The notes beneath the pieces are model-generated. The model saw only the letters and a program-made list of their open reading frames with translations, was not told the origin of the DNA and made no database searches. DNA of 64,000 nucleotides from Pedobacter sp. BS3 (lineage in GTDB: Bacteria; Bacteroidota; Bacteroidia; Sphingobacteriales; Sphingobacteriaceae): positions 682,001-746,000 of the forward strand of contig NZ_VTRT01000001.1 in assembly GCF_008274585.1 (NCBI RefSeq), written 5' to 3'. Position numbers and translations under genes: made by a program. Below, one piece after another: positions 43,278 through 52,364 of the stretch (the first letter of the stretch is position 1; each line of letters opens with the position of its first letter).

Positions 43278-44333
43278 TTAATCCCTGTCTTTAGAAAGCT
43301 TGGTGATTTTCAGGGGATTGGCCGTTAGTTCTTTCATCTCTTTACGCCGTTCAACAATGTTTACGGCGGTGAATATAGCTTCCAGGAATGATGCCGGAGA
43401 AGCCAGGTTTTTACCGGCAATGTCATAGCCTGTGCCATGGTCTGGCGAAGTACGTACCACAGGCAGCCCGGCGGTAAAGTTTACGCCGTTATGAAACGCG
43501 ATACTTTTAAAAGGGATTAATCCCTGGTCATGATACATGGCCAGTACCGCATCAAATTTCAGGTAACTGTGATTGGCAAAAAAACCGTCGGCTGGGTATG
43601 GGCCGAAGGCAAAAATGCCTTTTTCATTAGCCTGGTGAATGGCCGGGACAATGATGTCTTTTTCTTCTGTGCCAATCAAACCATTGTCTCCGGCATGAGG
43701 ATTCAGTCCCAGAACGGCAATTTTGGGCTTTTGTATCCAGAAATCGGTTTTAAGGCTCTCGTTCATTAACCGTAGCTTTGACAGGATGGCATCAACGGTT
43801 ATCCGGGGAGCTACTTCCTTAACGGGAACATGACCTGTTACCACGCCTACCCGCAGCTCTTCGCCAACCAGGAACATCAGCGAATCGCTGGCTCCCGCTT
43901 TGGCCTGTATATATTCAGTATGTCCGGCAAAGCGAAAATTATCATTCTGGATATTGTGCTTATTGATGGGGGCAGTAACCAGGGCATCAATTTTCCCGCT
44001 TATCAAATCGTCTACAGCCCGCTCAAGCGAAATAAACGCGTATTTTCCGCCGGTTTCATTGGCAATGCCCAGGTCTATCTTTACATCCTCATCCCAGCAG
44101 TTGATCATGTTCGCCCGCCTGCTGTTGGCCTGCTGTGGGGATTGAATTACATTAAAGCTAAAATCATTTATATTCAGCGCCTTACGGTGAAAAGAGGCAA
44201 TTTTGGTATGACCGTACACAATCGGTGTAAAAAAATCGAGTACCCGGCTGTCGGCCAGCGATTTTATGATTATCTCAAGGCCAATACCATTAACATCGCC
44301 AACAGAAATTCCAATTTTAATTTTTTCGCTCAT
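43278..44333 (-). CDS. pdxA: 4-hydroxythreonine-4-phosphate dehydrogenase
   Basis: 351 residues from the ATG at 44333 (MSEKIKIGISVGDVNGIGLEII), which starts with the family motif; an open frame of 13 codons precedes it. It has TAPINKHNI, FAGHTEYIQAKAG with the metal-ligand His, GLNPHAGDNGLIG, AMYHDQGLIPFK and VRTSPDHGTGYDIAGKN. PdxA oxidises 4-phosphohydroxy-threonine in vitamin B6 synthesis. rsmA lies divergently upstream, the common pdxA/rsmA neighbourhood. Confidence 0.96.
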   Translation of the reverse strand: MSEKIKIGISVGDVNGIGLEIIIKSLADSRVLDFFTPIVYGHTKIASFHRKALNINDFSFNVIQSPQQANSRRANMINCWDEDVKIDLGIANETGGKYAFISLERAVDDLISGKIDALVTAPINKHNIQNDNFRFAGHTEYIQAKAGASDSLMFLVGEELRVGVVTGHVPVKEVAPRITVDAILSKLRLMNESLKTDFWIQKPKIAVLGLNPHAGDNGLIGTEEKDIIVPAIHQANEKGIFAFGPYPADGFFANHSYLKFDAVLAMYHDQGLIPFKSIAFHNGVNFTAGLPVVRTSPDHGTGYDIAGKNLASPASFLEAIFTAVNIVERRKEMKELTANPLKITKLSKDRD

Positions 44334-44478
44334 CCGTTTAAACTTAAGGTTTGCACCGGCCTCATCAGCCAAAAGCTACAGCCTGTAACATATTTGCCAA
44401 ACCGTTAAAGTCGCAAAATAACTACTTTATCGTAAAAATTGGTATTTCTGACAGGTATTTTACCGTACTTTGTATGCT

Positions 44479-45246
44479 ATGAGTTTGGTACGAGCCAAAA
44501 AACACCTGGGACAGCATTTTCTAACCGATAAAAATATTGCCCGCAAAATTGTTGAAAGCCTGCAAAACGGCTCGAAAAAGGTGCTTGAAGTAGGACCGGG
44601 AATGGGCATTCTGTCTGATTTTTTGCTTCAGCAAAGCGATTTTGAAACTTACCTGATTGATGTGGATACCGAATCGTTTGAGTTTCTGCAGCAAAAATAC
44701 CCACAACTGGGCGACAGGCTAATAAACGGTGACTTCCTGGAAATGAATTTTGGCGATGTTTTTCCCGGCAGTTTCAGCATTATTGGCAATTTTCCGTACA
44801 ATATTTCATCGCAGATATTGTTTAAAATTATTGATAACCGCGAACAGGTTACCGAGGTGGTGGGCATGTTCCAGAAAGAGGTGGCTGAGCGTTGCACGGC
44901 AAAACCGGGCAGCAAGGAGTACGGCATCCTGAGCGTATTGCTGCAGGCATATTACCAGGTGGAATATCTGTTTACCGTTAAAGCTGGGGTATTTAATCCT
45001 CCGCCTAAGGTATTGTCGGCTGTTATACGCTTAACGCGAAACGGCGTTACGCAACTGGGCTGTAATGAATCTTTGTTTAAGAAAGTGGTAAAAGCAGCTT
45101 TTAATCAACGCCGGAAAACATTACGAAATGCACTTTCTGTACTGGTAAGCAAAGACAAAATGCCCGATACACCCTTGCTTGAACTACGGGCGGAACGGCT
45201 TAGCGTAAGCGATTTTGTGGAGCTGACAAATGCCCTTTCAGAATAA
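44479..45246 (+). CDS. rsmA: 16S rRNA A1518/A1519 dimethyltransferase
   Basis: 255 residues from the ATG at 44479: MSLVRAKKHLGQHFLTDKNIARKIVE, the conserved RsmA start. SAM motif I is VLEVGPGMGILSDFL and the catalytic motif IV is IIGNFPYNISSQILFK. C-terminal elements are FNPPPKVLSAVIRL and AFNQRRKTLRNAL. It dimethylates two adenines near the 3' end of 16S rRNA during 30S maturation. A TACTTTG sequence sits 6 nt before the ATG, so the mRNA could be leaderless. Confidence 0.97.
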   Translation: MSLVRAKKHLGQHFLTDKNIARKIVESLQNGSKKVLEVGPGMGILSDFLLQQSDFETYLIDVDTESFEFLQQKYPQLGDRLINGDFLEMNFGDVFPGSFSIIGNFPYNISSQILFKIIDNREQVTEVVGMFQKEVAERCTAKPGSKEYGILSVLLQAYYQVEYLFTVKAGVFNPPPKVLSAVIRLTRNGVTQLGCNESLFKKVVKAAFNQRRKTLRNALSVLVSKDKMPDTPLLELRAERLSVSDFVELTNALSE

Positions 45247-45254
45247 TATCTTTG
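45247..45254 (+). promoter_or_regulatory. -7 element before the 2-hydroxyacid dehydrogenase
   Basis: TATCTTTG at 45247-45254, right after the rsmA stop, matches TAnnTTTG. The ATG follows 23 nt later at 45278. Confidence 0.45.
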
Positions 45255-45277
45255 AACTTTTATAACATTATCACTGC

Positions 45278-46216
45278 ATGGATAAACCAGCCATCTTAAT
45301 TGTTGACGATTTACATCCCATATTTAAACAACGTGCCGGGCAACTGGGCTACCAGGTTGATGATTATCCGCAGTTTACGCTGGCTGATACACTGGCTAAT
45401 ATCGGCCGGTATCATGGCCTGGTGGTTCGCACTAAATTCAGGGTCGACAAACAACTGATGGATGCCGGCGAACAGTTAAAGTTTATTGCAAGGGCTGGTT
45501 CAGGGATGGATAATGTTGATGAGGATTATGCCCGGTCTAAAAATATCCAATGTATCAATGCGCCCGAAGGTAACCGCGATGCCGTAGGTGAGCATGCTAT
45601 CGGAATGTTATTGTCGCTGATGAATAACCTCCGCAAAAGCGATATAGAGGTACGTAATGGCGTGTGGAACCGTGAAGGGAACCGGGGCTATGAACTGAAA
45701 GGAAAAACCGTTGGTATTATTGGTTATGGCAATAATGGTCAAAGTATTGCCCGTAAGCTGAAAGGTTTTGATGTAACGGTTTTAGCTTATGACAAATACA
45801 GGGTGAATTACGGCGATGAATTTGCCCGGCAAGCCGGTATGGATGAAATTTTTGAACAGGCAGATATCTTAAGCCTGCATATACCGCTTACTGCCGAGAG
45901 CCGCTACCTGGTTACGGAAGATTATCTGCAACGGTTCCGCAAACCGATTTTCTTTGTCAATACCGCCCGTGGCGAGATAGTAAACACACAGGCTATACTA
46001 CAAGCTATCAAGTCCGGTAAAATTATTGCAGCAGCGCTCGACGTGCTCGAAACCGAGAAATTTCCGGCATTAAAAGAGCAACCCTGGTTTAACGAACTGG
46101 CAGCAAGCAACCGGGTGTTATTGAGTCCGCACATTGCCGGCTGGACATTTGATTCGTACCGCAAAATCAGCGAGGTGCTGGCGGAGAAATTAGAGCAGCT
46201 GGGAAATGGCTTATAG
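45278..46216 (+). CDS. D-2-hydroxyacid dehydrogenase (phosphoglycerate dehydrogenase-like)
   Basis: The 312-residue protein has FIARAGSGMDNVDEDYARSKNI with the substrate Arg. The Rossmann segment is VGIIGYGNNGQSIARKLKGFDVTVLAYD; note GYGNNG in place of the usual GxGxxG final spacing. Further elements are PLTAESRYLVTEDYL, FFVNTARGEIVNTQAI and the catalytic His in LLSPHIAGWTFDSYRK. It reduces or oxidises 2-hydroxyacids with NAD(H). Serine synthesis (SerA-like) is possible, but there is no ACT domain and no serC neighbour, so the substrate is uncertain. Confidence 0.9.
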   Translation: MDKPAILIVDDLHPIFKQRAGQLGYQVDDYPQFTLADTLANIGRYHGLVVRTKFRVDKQLMDAGEQLKFIARAGSGMDNVDEDYARSKNIQCINAPEGNRDAVGEHAIGMLLSLMNNLRKSDIEVRNGVWNREGNRGYELKGKTVGIIGYGNNGQSIARKLKGFDVTVLAYDKYRVNYGDEFARQAGMDEIFEQADILSLHIPLTAESRYLVTEDYLQRFRKPIFFVNTARGEIVNTQAILQAIKSGKIIAAALDVLETEKFPALKEQPWFNELAASNRVLLSPHIAGWTFDSYRKISEVLAEKLEQLGNGL

Positions 46217-46287
46217 CTGATGGCTCATAGTTTGAAAAATCTGAAGCAATGTAGCAGCTACGAGGATTCCTGAAGTTCACTTGCGTT

Positions 46288-47349
46288 TTACTTCGCCCGT
46301 TCATATTGCACAGGCCATTGGATGTCTACGCCCAATTCTTTGGCAGCATGTAATGGAAAATAAGGGTCGCGTAAGGCTTCACGAGCAATGAATACCAGGT
46401 CAGCCTGTTTGTTTTGCAAAATAGTTTCGGCCTGTAAAGCATCCGTTATTAATCCAACGGCACCTGTCAATATGCCGGTTTCTTTCCGGATACGTTCTGC
46501 AAAGCCCACCTGGTAATTAGGAGCGGGCTTAATTTTTGCATAAGATACCAGCCCTCCGGAAGAGGTATCGATCAAATCAACACCACTGGCTTTTAATATT
46601 TCCGCAAGCTGAACCGATTGCTCAATATCCCAGCCACCTTCCGCATAATCAGTAGCAGAAATACGCACAAAGAGCGGTAGATCTTTGGGCCATACGGTTT
46701 TTACCGCTTCAATAATTTCAAGCAAAACCCTGATTCGGTTATCAAAACTGCCGCCATATTCATCGGTACGCTTATTGCTTAACGGCGAAAGAAATTGGTG
46801 AATGAGATAACCATGTGCCGCGTGAATTTCTAATACCCGGTATCCTGCATAAGATGCACGTTTTGCAGCCGTTTTAAAGTCGTAAACCAAGCTGCCAATT
46901 TCGTCGGCAGAGAGCTCATGCGGTTCGTTGTCATTATTCCAAAAGCCAATTGGCGAGGGTGCAACAGTTTGCCAGCTGTTTATACCCTCTTTTAATTGTT
47001 TGCCGCCATTCCACGGAAGATCGCAACTGGCCTTGCGCCCGGCATGAGCAAGCTGTATGCCGGCCACCGCCCCTTGCAAATGAATGAACGAAACAATTTG
47101 TTGCAGCTTTTCAATATGCTCGTCACGCCATATACCTGCATCGCCGTAAGATATACGTCCTTCGGGGGATACTGCGGTAGCTTCCTGCATCACCAGTCCG
47201 GCGCCACCCACCGCACGACTGCCTAAATGAACCAGGTGCCAGTCGGTTGCAAAACCATCGGTACACGAATACTGGCACATGGACGAAATAGTGATCCTGT
47301 TTCTGATGGTTACATTTTTTACAGTGAGCGGTGAAAATAACTTTGACAT
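46288..47349 (-). CDS. NADH:flavin oxidoreductase, YqjM/NamA-type old yellow enzyme
   Basis: The 353-residue TIM-barrel flavoenzyme starts MSKLFSPLTVKNVTIRNRITISSMCQYSCTDG. The M-C-Q-Y motif marks the YqjM subclass of OYEs. It also shows GAVAGIQLAHAGRKAS, HAAHGYLIHQFLSPLSNKRTDEYGGS, FVRISATDYAEGGW and GLITDALQAETIL. It reduces activated C=C bonds with FMN and NAD(P)H. The physiological substrate is unknown. It is convergent with the 2-hydroxyacid dehydrogenase and stands alone. Confidence 0.93.
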   Translation of the reverse strand: MSKLFSPLTVKNVTIRNRITISSMCQYSCTDGFATDWHLVHLGSRAVGGAGLVMQEATAVSPEGRISYGDAGIWRDEHIEKLQQIVSFIHLQGAVAGIQLAHAGRKASCDLPWNGGKQLKEGINSWQTVAPSPIGFWNNDNEPHELSADEIGSLVYDFKTAAKRASYAGYRVLEIHAAHGYLIHQFLSPLSNKRTDEYGGSFDNRIRVLLEIIEAVKTVWPKDLPLFVRISATDYAEGGWDIEQSVQLAEILKASGVDLIDTSSGGLVSYAKIKPAPNYQVGFAERIRKETGILTGAVGLITDALQAETILQNKQADLVFIAREALRDPYFPLHAAKELGVDIQWPVQYERAK

Positions 47350-47832
47350 AAACCGGTTCTTTAATGTGCAAAATTACCGGTATTCATTAGCCAGGCTGTT
47401 TTAATTGTGTCATAAGGCCTGGAGAAAAGTCATTGATTGTTCAAAATAAGCTAAAAGGCTGTTAAAGTGAGATCAAATTTACATAATAAGCTATATCGGC
47501 TTGATCAGGCAAAGAGTGCCAGGATATTCTATACAAGGTCTGCGTGAGAAAAGGCTCACGCCAAGGGGCTCTGAGAAGCCACGCCAAGAACGCCAAGTTT
47601 TTTCTTTGCGAGCTTTGTGTAAAAACCTTGCGGGCTTAGCGTGAAGAATTCCAAGCCAAGCTCGCTGAGAATATCACGTCAAGAGCGCCAGGACATTCTT
47701 TGCGAACTCTATGTAGTCCTTAATAAGCTTTGCGTGAAAAATTCCACGCCAAGGATATGCATGAAAGTATATTTAGCCTTAGCGGACTCAGTAAGAGATA
47801 AGTCCGCTAAGTACTTTTAACTTATAATCCCG
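47350..47832. repeat. Gene-free 483-base stretch of degenerate 'CTTTGCG...CACGCCAAG' repeats
   Basis: From about 47540 to 47810 a degenerate unit recurs four to five times, with cores such as TCACGCCAAG, CACGCCAAGAACGCCAAG, TTTGCGAGCTTTGTG, CTTTGCGTGAAAAATTCCACGCCAAGG and TTAGCGTGAAGAATTCC. Forward (CTTTGCG, AGCGTGA) and inverted (TCACGC, CGCCAAG) cores alternate, so the DNA can fold into long imperfect hairpins. Near 47795-47815 AGCGGACT and AGTCCGCT form a smaller palindrome. I see no gene. It separates the OYE and ssb genes, both on the minus strand. Confidence 0.6.
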
Positions 47833-48171
47833 CTAAACCTTACGGCCCATCATCAGGATCTCGCTTACCAGGATTTCGGTAACGTAACGTTTTTGACCTT
47901 CTTTATCGGTGTAGCTGCGTGAAGTTAGTTTACCCTCTACGGTAATCTCGCTGCCTTTATTTAAATACTGCTCCGCGAGCTGAGCATTTTTATTCCACAA
48001 CACCAGGTTATGCCATTGGGTGTCTTTTACCAGTTCGCCTTTGTCGTTGCGGTAAGTATCGTTGGTGGCCAGCGATACACGTACTAATTTTTTGTTGTCT
48101 CCAACTACTTTCACTTCGGGTTGGTTGCCCAGGAATCCTGCCAGGCGAACACTGTTTCTTAAATTGCTCAT
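47833..48171 (-). CDS. Single-stranded DNA-binding protein (short paralogue 2)
   Basis: The 112-residue protein begins MSNLRNSVRLAGFLGNQPEVKVV. The SSB OB-fold is complete: TQWHNLVLWNKNAQLAEQYLNKGSEITVEGKLTSRSYTDKEGQKRYVTEI. It stops at MMGRKV, so it has no flexible linker and no acidic DDxPF tip, in contrast to the copy at 32502. Tail-less SSB paralogues occur in Bacteroidota and may serve plasmid, phage or competence-related roles; that is inference. It is monocistronic and divergent from a small zinc-ribbon gene. Confidence 0.9.
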   Translation of the reverse strand: MSNLRNSVRLAGFLGNQPEVKVVGDNKKLVRVSLATNDTYRNDKGELVKDTQWHNLVLWNKNAQLAEQYLNKGSEITVEGKLTSRSYTDKEGQKRYVTEILVSEILMMGRKV

Positions 48172-48355
48172 CGTGTTAAATTATTAAAGTAAAACATCTG
48201 TTAACGACCGGTAATACATCGTGATTACCGACAGGACAAAGTTGCAACCGTTGCGAAAATTTAGCCGGATGATAAACATTTATATTCGTGTATAAACGTT
48301 TATACACGGATAATTTTTTGTAGATTTATAACCTAAACCATTTTAAATCCACGTA

Positions 48356-48712
48356 ATGGAGCGTTTTTGCTTAGATTGCGGCGCTGTGGTAAAGGGCCGT
48401 GCCGACAAAAAATTTTGTGACGATCAGTGCCGGAGTAATTATAACAACCGTTTAAAGGTTACCGATAACAGTTATGTAAACCAGGTGAATAAGATACTGG
48501 CTAAAAACCGGCAGATCCTGCAAAAGTTGAATCCCGAAGGAAAGAGTAAGGTTAATAAGAATAAGCTGCTGAACGCCGGTTTTAATTTTAATTATCATAC
48601 GCATCATTACCAAACTCAGAACGGGCATACGTATGTGTTCTGCTATGACCAGGGCTACCTTGCCTTAGCCGACGATTGGTATTTGCTGGTAAGGAAAGAG
48701 GATAATGGATAG
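48356..48712 (+). CDS. Small zinc-ribbon protein, unknown function
   Basis: The 118-residue protein starts MERFCLDCGAVVKGRADKKFCDDQCRSNYNN, a four-cysteine treble-clef/zinc-ribbon of the DUF2116 kind (CxxCG...FCxxxCRxxYxN). A basic helical region (VNQVNKILAKNRQILQKLNPEGKSKVNKNKL) and a C-terminal aromatic segment (GHTYVFCYDQGYLALADDWYLLVRK) follow. Similar small proteins occur widely in Bacteroidota without assigned function; nucleic-acid binding is plausible. It is divergent from the second ssb. Confidence 0.75.
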   Translation: MERFCLDCGAVVKGRADKKFCDDQCRSNYNNRLKVTDNSYVNQVNKILAKNRQILQKLNPEGKSKVNKNKLLNAGFNFNYHTHHYQTQNGHTYVFCYDQGYLALADDWYLLVRKEDNG

Positions 48713-48895
48713 CTTTGTGTCATAATAGCAATGCCGGTTTCTTACTTAACTGATATCTTAATGAGTAATCATTCGGGAAATATCCCGGTAATTTATTTTA
48801 AACAGGGTAATAATACATTTGATATTTTTGAAGTGGATGAAAAAGCCAGATAAAAATCCGCTCAGCGTGCTGAGAGGTTACTATTGACTTAACCC

Positions 48896-49615
48896 ATGTT
48901 CAGGCACCGAGGTAAAACACGAACCTTTAAGCATAATCTGCAGATAGCTTCCCTGTTATCATTTATTGCCGGCATTGTTAATGTGGCAGGCTTTTTATCA
49001 GTTCAGCGCCTTACAACCAATGTTACCGGACATTTTGCCTTTTTTATTGACGAGGTTTTTAAGCTCAATTTGGTGCAGGCACTGAGTTATTTCCTGTATA
49101 TTTTCTTCTTTTTCCTGGGCTCGTTCGTTTCCAGTTTCCTGGTAGAAGTGATTTCAAGGCGCAACCGTAGCAGCATTTACAGCATCCCTGTAATTATAGA
49201 AAGTGTTATTTTGGCTGTAGTGGCCTTATGGGGTGAGTTAACAGCGTTTAAACACCCGGATTTACTGGCGTTTTGCCTGCTTTTCGCCATGGGCCTGCAA
49301 AACTCGCTGGTTACTACCATCTCGAATGCTGTGGTTAGAACCACTCACCTTACCGGGCTGTTTACTGATCTGGGCATAGAATTATCGCAATTGTTTTTTT
49401 ACAAACAGGAGCAGCAGAAAAATAAGCTCCGGTCTTCTATACGCCTGAGACTTACCATTATTAATTTCTTTTTCCTGGGAGGTGTGGCAGGTGGCGTATT
49501 CTATTCTTTTATCGGTCTTTATGAGCTGCTTATTGCCGCTGTCATACTTATTCTGGGCTTGGTTTACGATAATGTGCGGATCAGGCTGAGGCTGTTGAAA
49601 AGGCGGTTGAGCTGA
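48896..49615 (+). CDS. DUF1275 (YoaK-family) membrane protein
   Basis: The 239-residue protein has six hydrophobic helices. YoaK-family landmarks are SFIAGIVNVAGFLSVQRLTTNVTGHFAFF, FLGSFVSSFLVE, LLFAMGLQNSLVTTISNAVVRTTHLTGLFTDLGIEL and a C-terminal basic tail. The T-x-N-V-T-G-H and T-T-H-x-T-G motifs are repeated halves of the fold. The transported substrate is unknown. It is convergent with dinD, their stops only 2 nt apart. Confidence 0.88.
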   Translation: MFRHRGKTRTFKHNLQIASLLSFIAGIVNVAGFLSVQRLTTNVTGHFAFFIDEVFKLNLVQALSYFLYIFFFFLGSFVSSFLVEVISRRNRSSIYSIPVIIESVILAVVALWGELTAFKHPDLLAFCLLFAMGLQNSLVTTISNAVVRTTHLTGLFTDLGIELSQLFFYKQEQQKNKLRSSIRLRLTIINFFFLGGVAGGVFYSFIGLYELLIAAVILILGLVYDNVRIRLRLLKRRLS

Positions 49616-49617
49616 GC

Positions 49618-50457
49618 TCATTTCTTTTTTCGGGCATCTTTTAATACTTGCTTTTCATCTTTTTCCAGCTTGCGTTGCAATTTTTTTATATCATCAGAAG
49701 GAGGCAGTTGTTCTGGTTTTACGCCACGTTCTATAAGCATTTTTCTTACTGCAAAATTATTATCTATGTGCTCTTTAGCTATGGGTTGCTCTCCATGCAG
49801 ATCTTTTTCTATCACATTGTGGCTGGTTAGCTCGGTAGCAAAATCCTTTGCCTTGATGGTAAGTGTCGGAAGAAAATCTGCCAATGGCCGGGTTGCCGGG
49901 ATAGCAAGTTTGTGTTTCATCTCATTGGTAGAAAAGCCGCCAAATAAGGCCTCATCGCCTTTGCTACGGATAATGGCAAAACCTTTCTCATCTACCCCTC
50001 TTTCATAAATAATTCCCGATAATTTTTTCTCCGATTTAGATAATTTCTCTCTGGCGGTTACCCGTGCAATATCAAGTAACCGTTGTTCAATAATTTCCTG
50101 CTTTCGCGTTTGTACAGCAAAATAGGTCTGTGCAAACGCAATGGCCGGTTTGGTAGCATCGCCATTTTGAGCGATAAGGTAGCAGGCGTATCTTGTAAGA
50201 GCAATATCTTCAATTTTCCGCTGCGATCCACTTCCCAAAACAACCATTTTGTTAACATCAACAAAATGGTCGGAAACTATATTTTCGCTGTTTTTACAAG
50301 CAGCTTTGGCCTTATCAACAACTTTTAAAAAGTTACGCCATTCTTTATAATTGAAAATGCCCTGCAACTCTCGTGCACTCCAACATTCTATGCCTTTATA
50401 ATCATAACAGGCATGTTCAAACTGCTCAAGTAATTGTTGTATTTGCTCCCTTTTCAT
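49618..50457 (-). CDS. dinD: DNA damage-inducible protein D homologue
   Basis: 279 residues from the ATG at 50457 (MKREQIQQLLEQFEHACYDYKGIECWSARELQGIFNYKEWRNFLKVVDKAKAAC). The BRO-N-like opening continues with SGSQRKIEDIALTRYACYLIAQNGD, AFAQTYFAVQTRKQE and, near the C-terminus, AIPATRPLADFLPTLTIKAKDFATELTSHNV. DinD is SOS-induced in E. coli and inhibits RecA filaments. The family is patchy and often found near mobile DNA. No LexA box of the E. coli type is seen upstream. Confidence 0.88.
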   Translation of the reverse strand: MKREQIQQLLEQFEHACYDYKGIECWSARELQGIFNYKEWRNFLKVVDKAKAACKNSENIVSDHFVDVNKMVVLGSGSQRKIEDIALTRYACYLIAQNGDATKPAIAFAQTYFAVQTRKQEIIEQRLLDIARVTAREKLSKSEKKLSGIIYERGVDEKGFAIIRSKGDEALFGGFSTNEMKHKLAIPATRPLADFLPTLTIKAKDFATELTSHNVIEKDLHGEQPIAKEHIDNNFAVRKMLIERGVKPEQLPPSDDIKKLQRKLEKDEKQVLKDARKKK

Positions 50458-50564
50458 TTGTACCAATATAACACTTTAGAATATAATGATACAAATACAA
50501 TGTGTTACTTAATTGCCGGAGAATTAAGGTAGTTCGTTCTGTGAGTTGGGTAATGTGTGGATAA

Positions 50565-51584
50565 TTATCCCGCCATCTCCGCCAGCGCTTCTATCCACAT
50601 CGGGTTATCGTTCAGGCTTTCTACCAGTTGTACCTTTGCGCCGCCCAGTGTTTTAAACTCTTCATGGTATTCTACACTCACCTCGTAAACGGTTTCCAGA
50701 CAGTCGGCAACAAAAGCCGGGCAAAGTACCAGTAAGCGTTTTTTACCATCGGCGGCAAGGGTTTTCAGCACTTCGCTGGTATAGGGCTGTACCCAGGGAT
50801 CTTTCCCAAGGCGGCTCTGGAAGCACACGGTATAGTTTTCCCTATTAATGCCAAGCTCGGCAGCAATACGCCGGGCGGTATCATAGCTTTGGGCAGAGTA
50901 GCAAAATTTATTGGTCGGATTGAGGGATTCGCAGCAATTCTCACGTTTCAGGCAGTAATTGCCGCTATGATCACATTTCTGCAACTGGCGTTGGGGCAGT
51001 CCGTGAAAGCTGAACAGAATATGATCGTACGTTTCAGGCTGATGTTTGCGGGCATTTTCGGCAAACGTTTTAATCATCAATTCATTATCATGAAAGGAAT
51101 TGACAAATGAAATATTGGGGATAGTAGGCCAGCTTTTTACCAGCTCCATCACCTTCTGGATAACCGATCCGGTGCTTGCGGACGCGTATTGCGGAAACAG
51201 GGGAATAACGCGGATACTTTCCACACCGGCGGCTTTCAGCCGGTCTAAAGCGGCGGCAATAGACGGGCTTTGATAGCGCATGGCCAGTTCCACGTAATAG
51301 TCATCGCCCAGGCGTTGTTGTAATAATTCGGCTTGTCGGATGCTGTAATATAACAAAGGCGATCCAGTCTCCGGCGACCAGATCTCACGGTAAAGTTTGG
51401 CTGATTTCGGTCCCCTGAACGGAACGATAATACCTTTAATAAGCAAGGCCCGGCTAACCACGTTGATGTCGATCACCCGCTCATCCATTAAAAACTCATC
51501 CAGGTATTTCCGCACATCAGGTACCGACGGGCTATCAGGCGTGCCCAGGTTTACCAGTAAAATTCCTTTTTTAGATCCGGTCAT
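50565..51584 (-). CDS. hemH: Ferrochelatase
   Basis: 339 residues from the ATG at 51584 (MTGSKKGILLVNLGTPDSP); a TTG three codons earlier is less likely. The signature HILFSFHGLPQRQL carries the catalytic His. It also has RYQSPSIAAALDRLKAAGVESIRVIPLFPQYASASTGS, CFQSRLGKDPWVQPYT and LVLCPAFVADCLETVYEVSVEY with the conserved Glu. It inserts Fe2+ into protoporphyrin IX (or coproporphyrin) as the last haem step. It follows crtW by 75 nt on the same strand. Confidence 0.95.
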   Translation of the reverse strand: MTGSKKGILLVNLGTPDSPSVPDVRKYLDEFLMDERVIDINVVSRALLIKGIIVPFRGPKSAKLYREIWSPETGSPLLYYSIRQAELLQQRLGDDYYVELAMRYQSPSIAAALDRLKAAGVESIRVIPLFPQYASASTGSVIQKVMELVKSWPTIPNISFVNSFHDNELMIKTFAENARKHQPETYDHILFSFHGLPQRQLQKCDHSGNYCLKRENCCESLNPTNKFCYSAQSYDTARRIAAELGINRENYTVCFQSRLGKDPWVQPYTSEVLKTLAADGKKRLLVLCPAFVADCLETVYEVSVEYHEEFKTLGGAKVQLVESLNDNPMWIEALAEMAG

Positions 51585-51668
51585 GGACGGCAAAAATAAG
51601 CAGTTACCGGCGATAAATAAATGACCACCGTCATTTTGATGCTGTGATGACTTAGCATCGCGGAAGCA

Positions 51669-52340
51669 TCAACGCATTTGCCATAACTTCCACCAGGGAA
51701 CGCCGGGGTGTTCATGATGCTCATAATGATAACCAAAGAAATAACACGACAGAAAAGCGGCCAGGTGGTTTTTACGCTGCGTTCGCGAATGGTGTTTATT
51801 GCTATGCTCGCCGTGATGCGGCAGCCAGGTGCCGAAATAAAATAATTGCAGGGTGCTAAGCAGCGAAGGCAAAACCCAAAACAGGATAAGATTCCGTTCC
51901 GGGAATGCTAACTTGAGGATATTGAACAGTACGGCAAGGCATAGAATCTGCCACCAGGATAAATATTGAGCGATAAACCGGGCATACCAGGTTACAAAAC
52001 TACCTTCGTGATAATCGGGATCCTGCCGGGTGTGTACATAACGGTGATGCCGGTGATGTTTAGTGTATAATTTACGATATGGAAACAACGCATACAGGAA
52101 AGTGCAAACCTGCCCGATAACCGTATTTACGGTTTTGTTGGCCGAGACTGTTCCGTGCATGGCATCGTGAGCGGTAATGAATAAGCCGGTATACAGGTGC
52201 ATTTGTACCAGCACCATGAAATAAACCAGCGGATTGTTCCAGCTAAACTGCCAGCTTAACAGCGTGCCCAGGCAAACTCCCCAGCAGGCAATCAGCGTAA
52301 TCGCGATGAAAAGTCCCCGGGATGAGCCGCTGTTTGTCAT
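51669..52340 (-). CDS. crtW: CrtW-type beta-carotene ketolase
   Basis: The 223-residue membrane fatty-acid-desaturase-fold enzyme has His boxes at LFITAHDAMHGTVS, YTKHHRHHRYVHT, WLPHHGEHSNKHHS and FGYHYEHHEHPGVPWWKLWQ. These match bacterial CrtW ketolases, including the terminal PWWxL. It adds 4-keto groups to beta-ionone rings in the membrane. It belongs to the carotenoid cluster, but a cassette-like insert now separates it from ispH. After the insert's boundary only 25 nt remain before its ATG. Confidence 0.85.
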   Translation of the reverse strand: MTNSGSSRGLFIAITLIACWGVCLGTLLSWQFSWNNPLVYFMVLVQMHLYTGLFITAHDAMHGTVSANKTVNTVIGQVCTFLYALFPYRKLYTKHHRHHRYVHTRQDPDYHEGSFVTWYARFIAQYLSWWQILCLAVLFNILKLAFPERNLILFWVLPSLLSTLQLFYFGTWLPHHGEHSNKHHSRTQRKNHLAAFLSCYFFGYHYEHHEHPGVPWWKLWQMR

Positions 52341-52364
52341 AGTAAATTGTTTTGTAGAGAGAAA

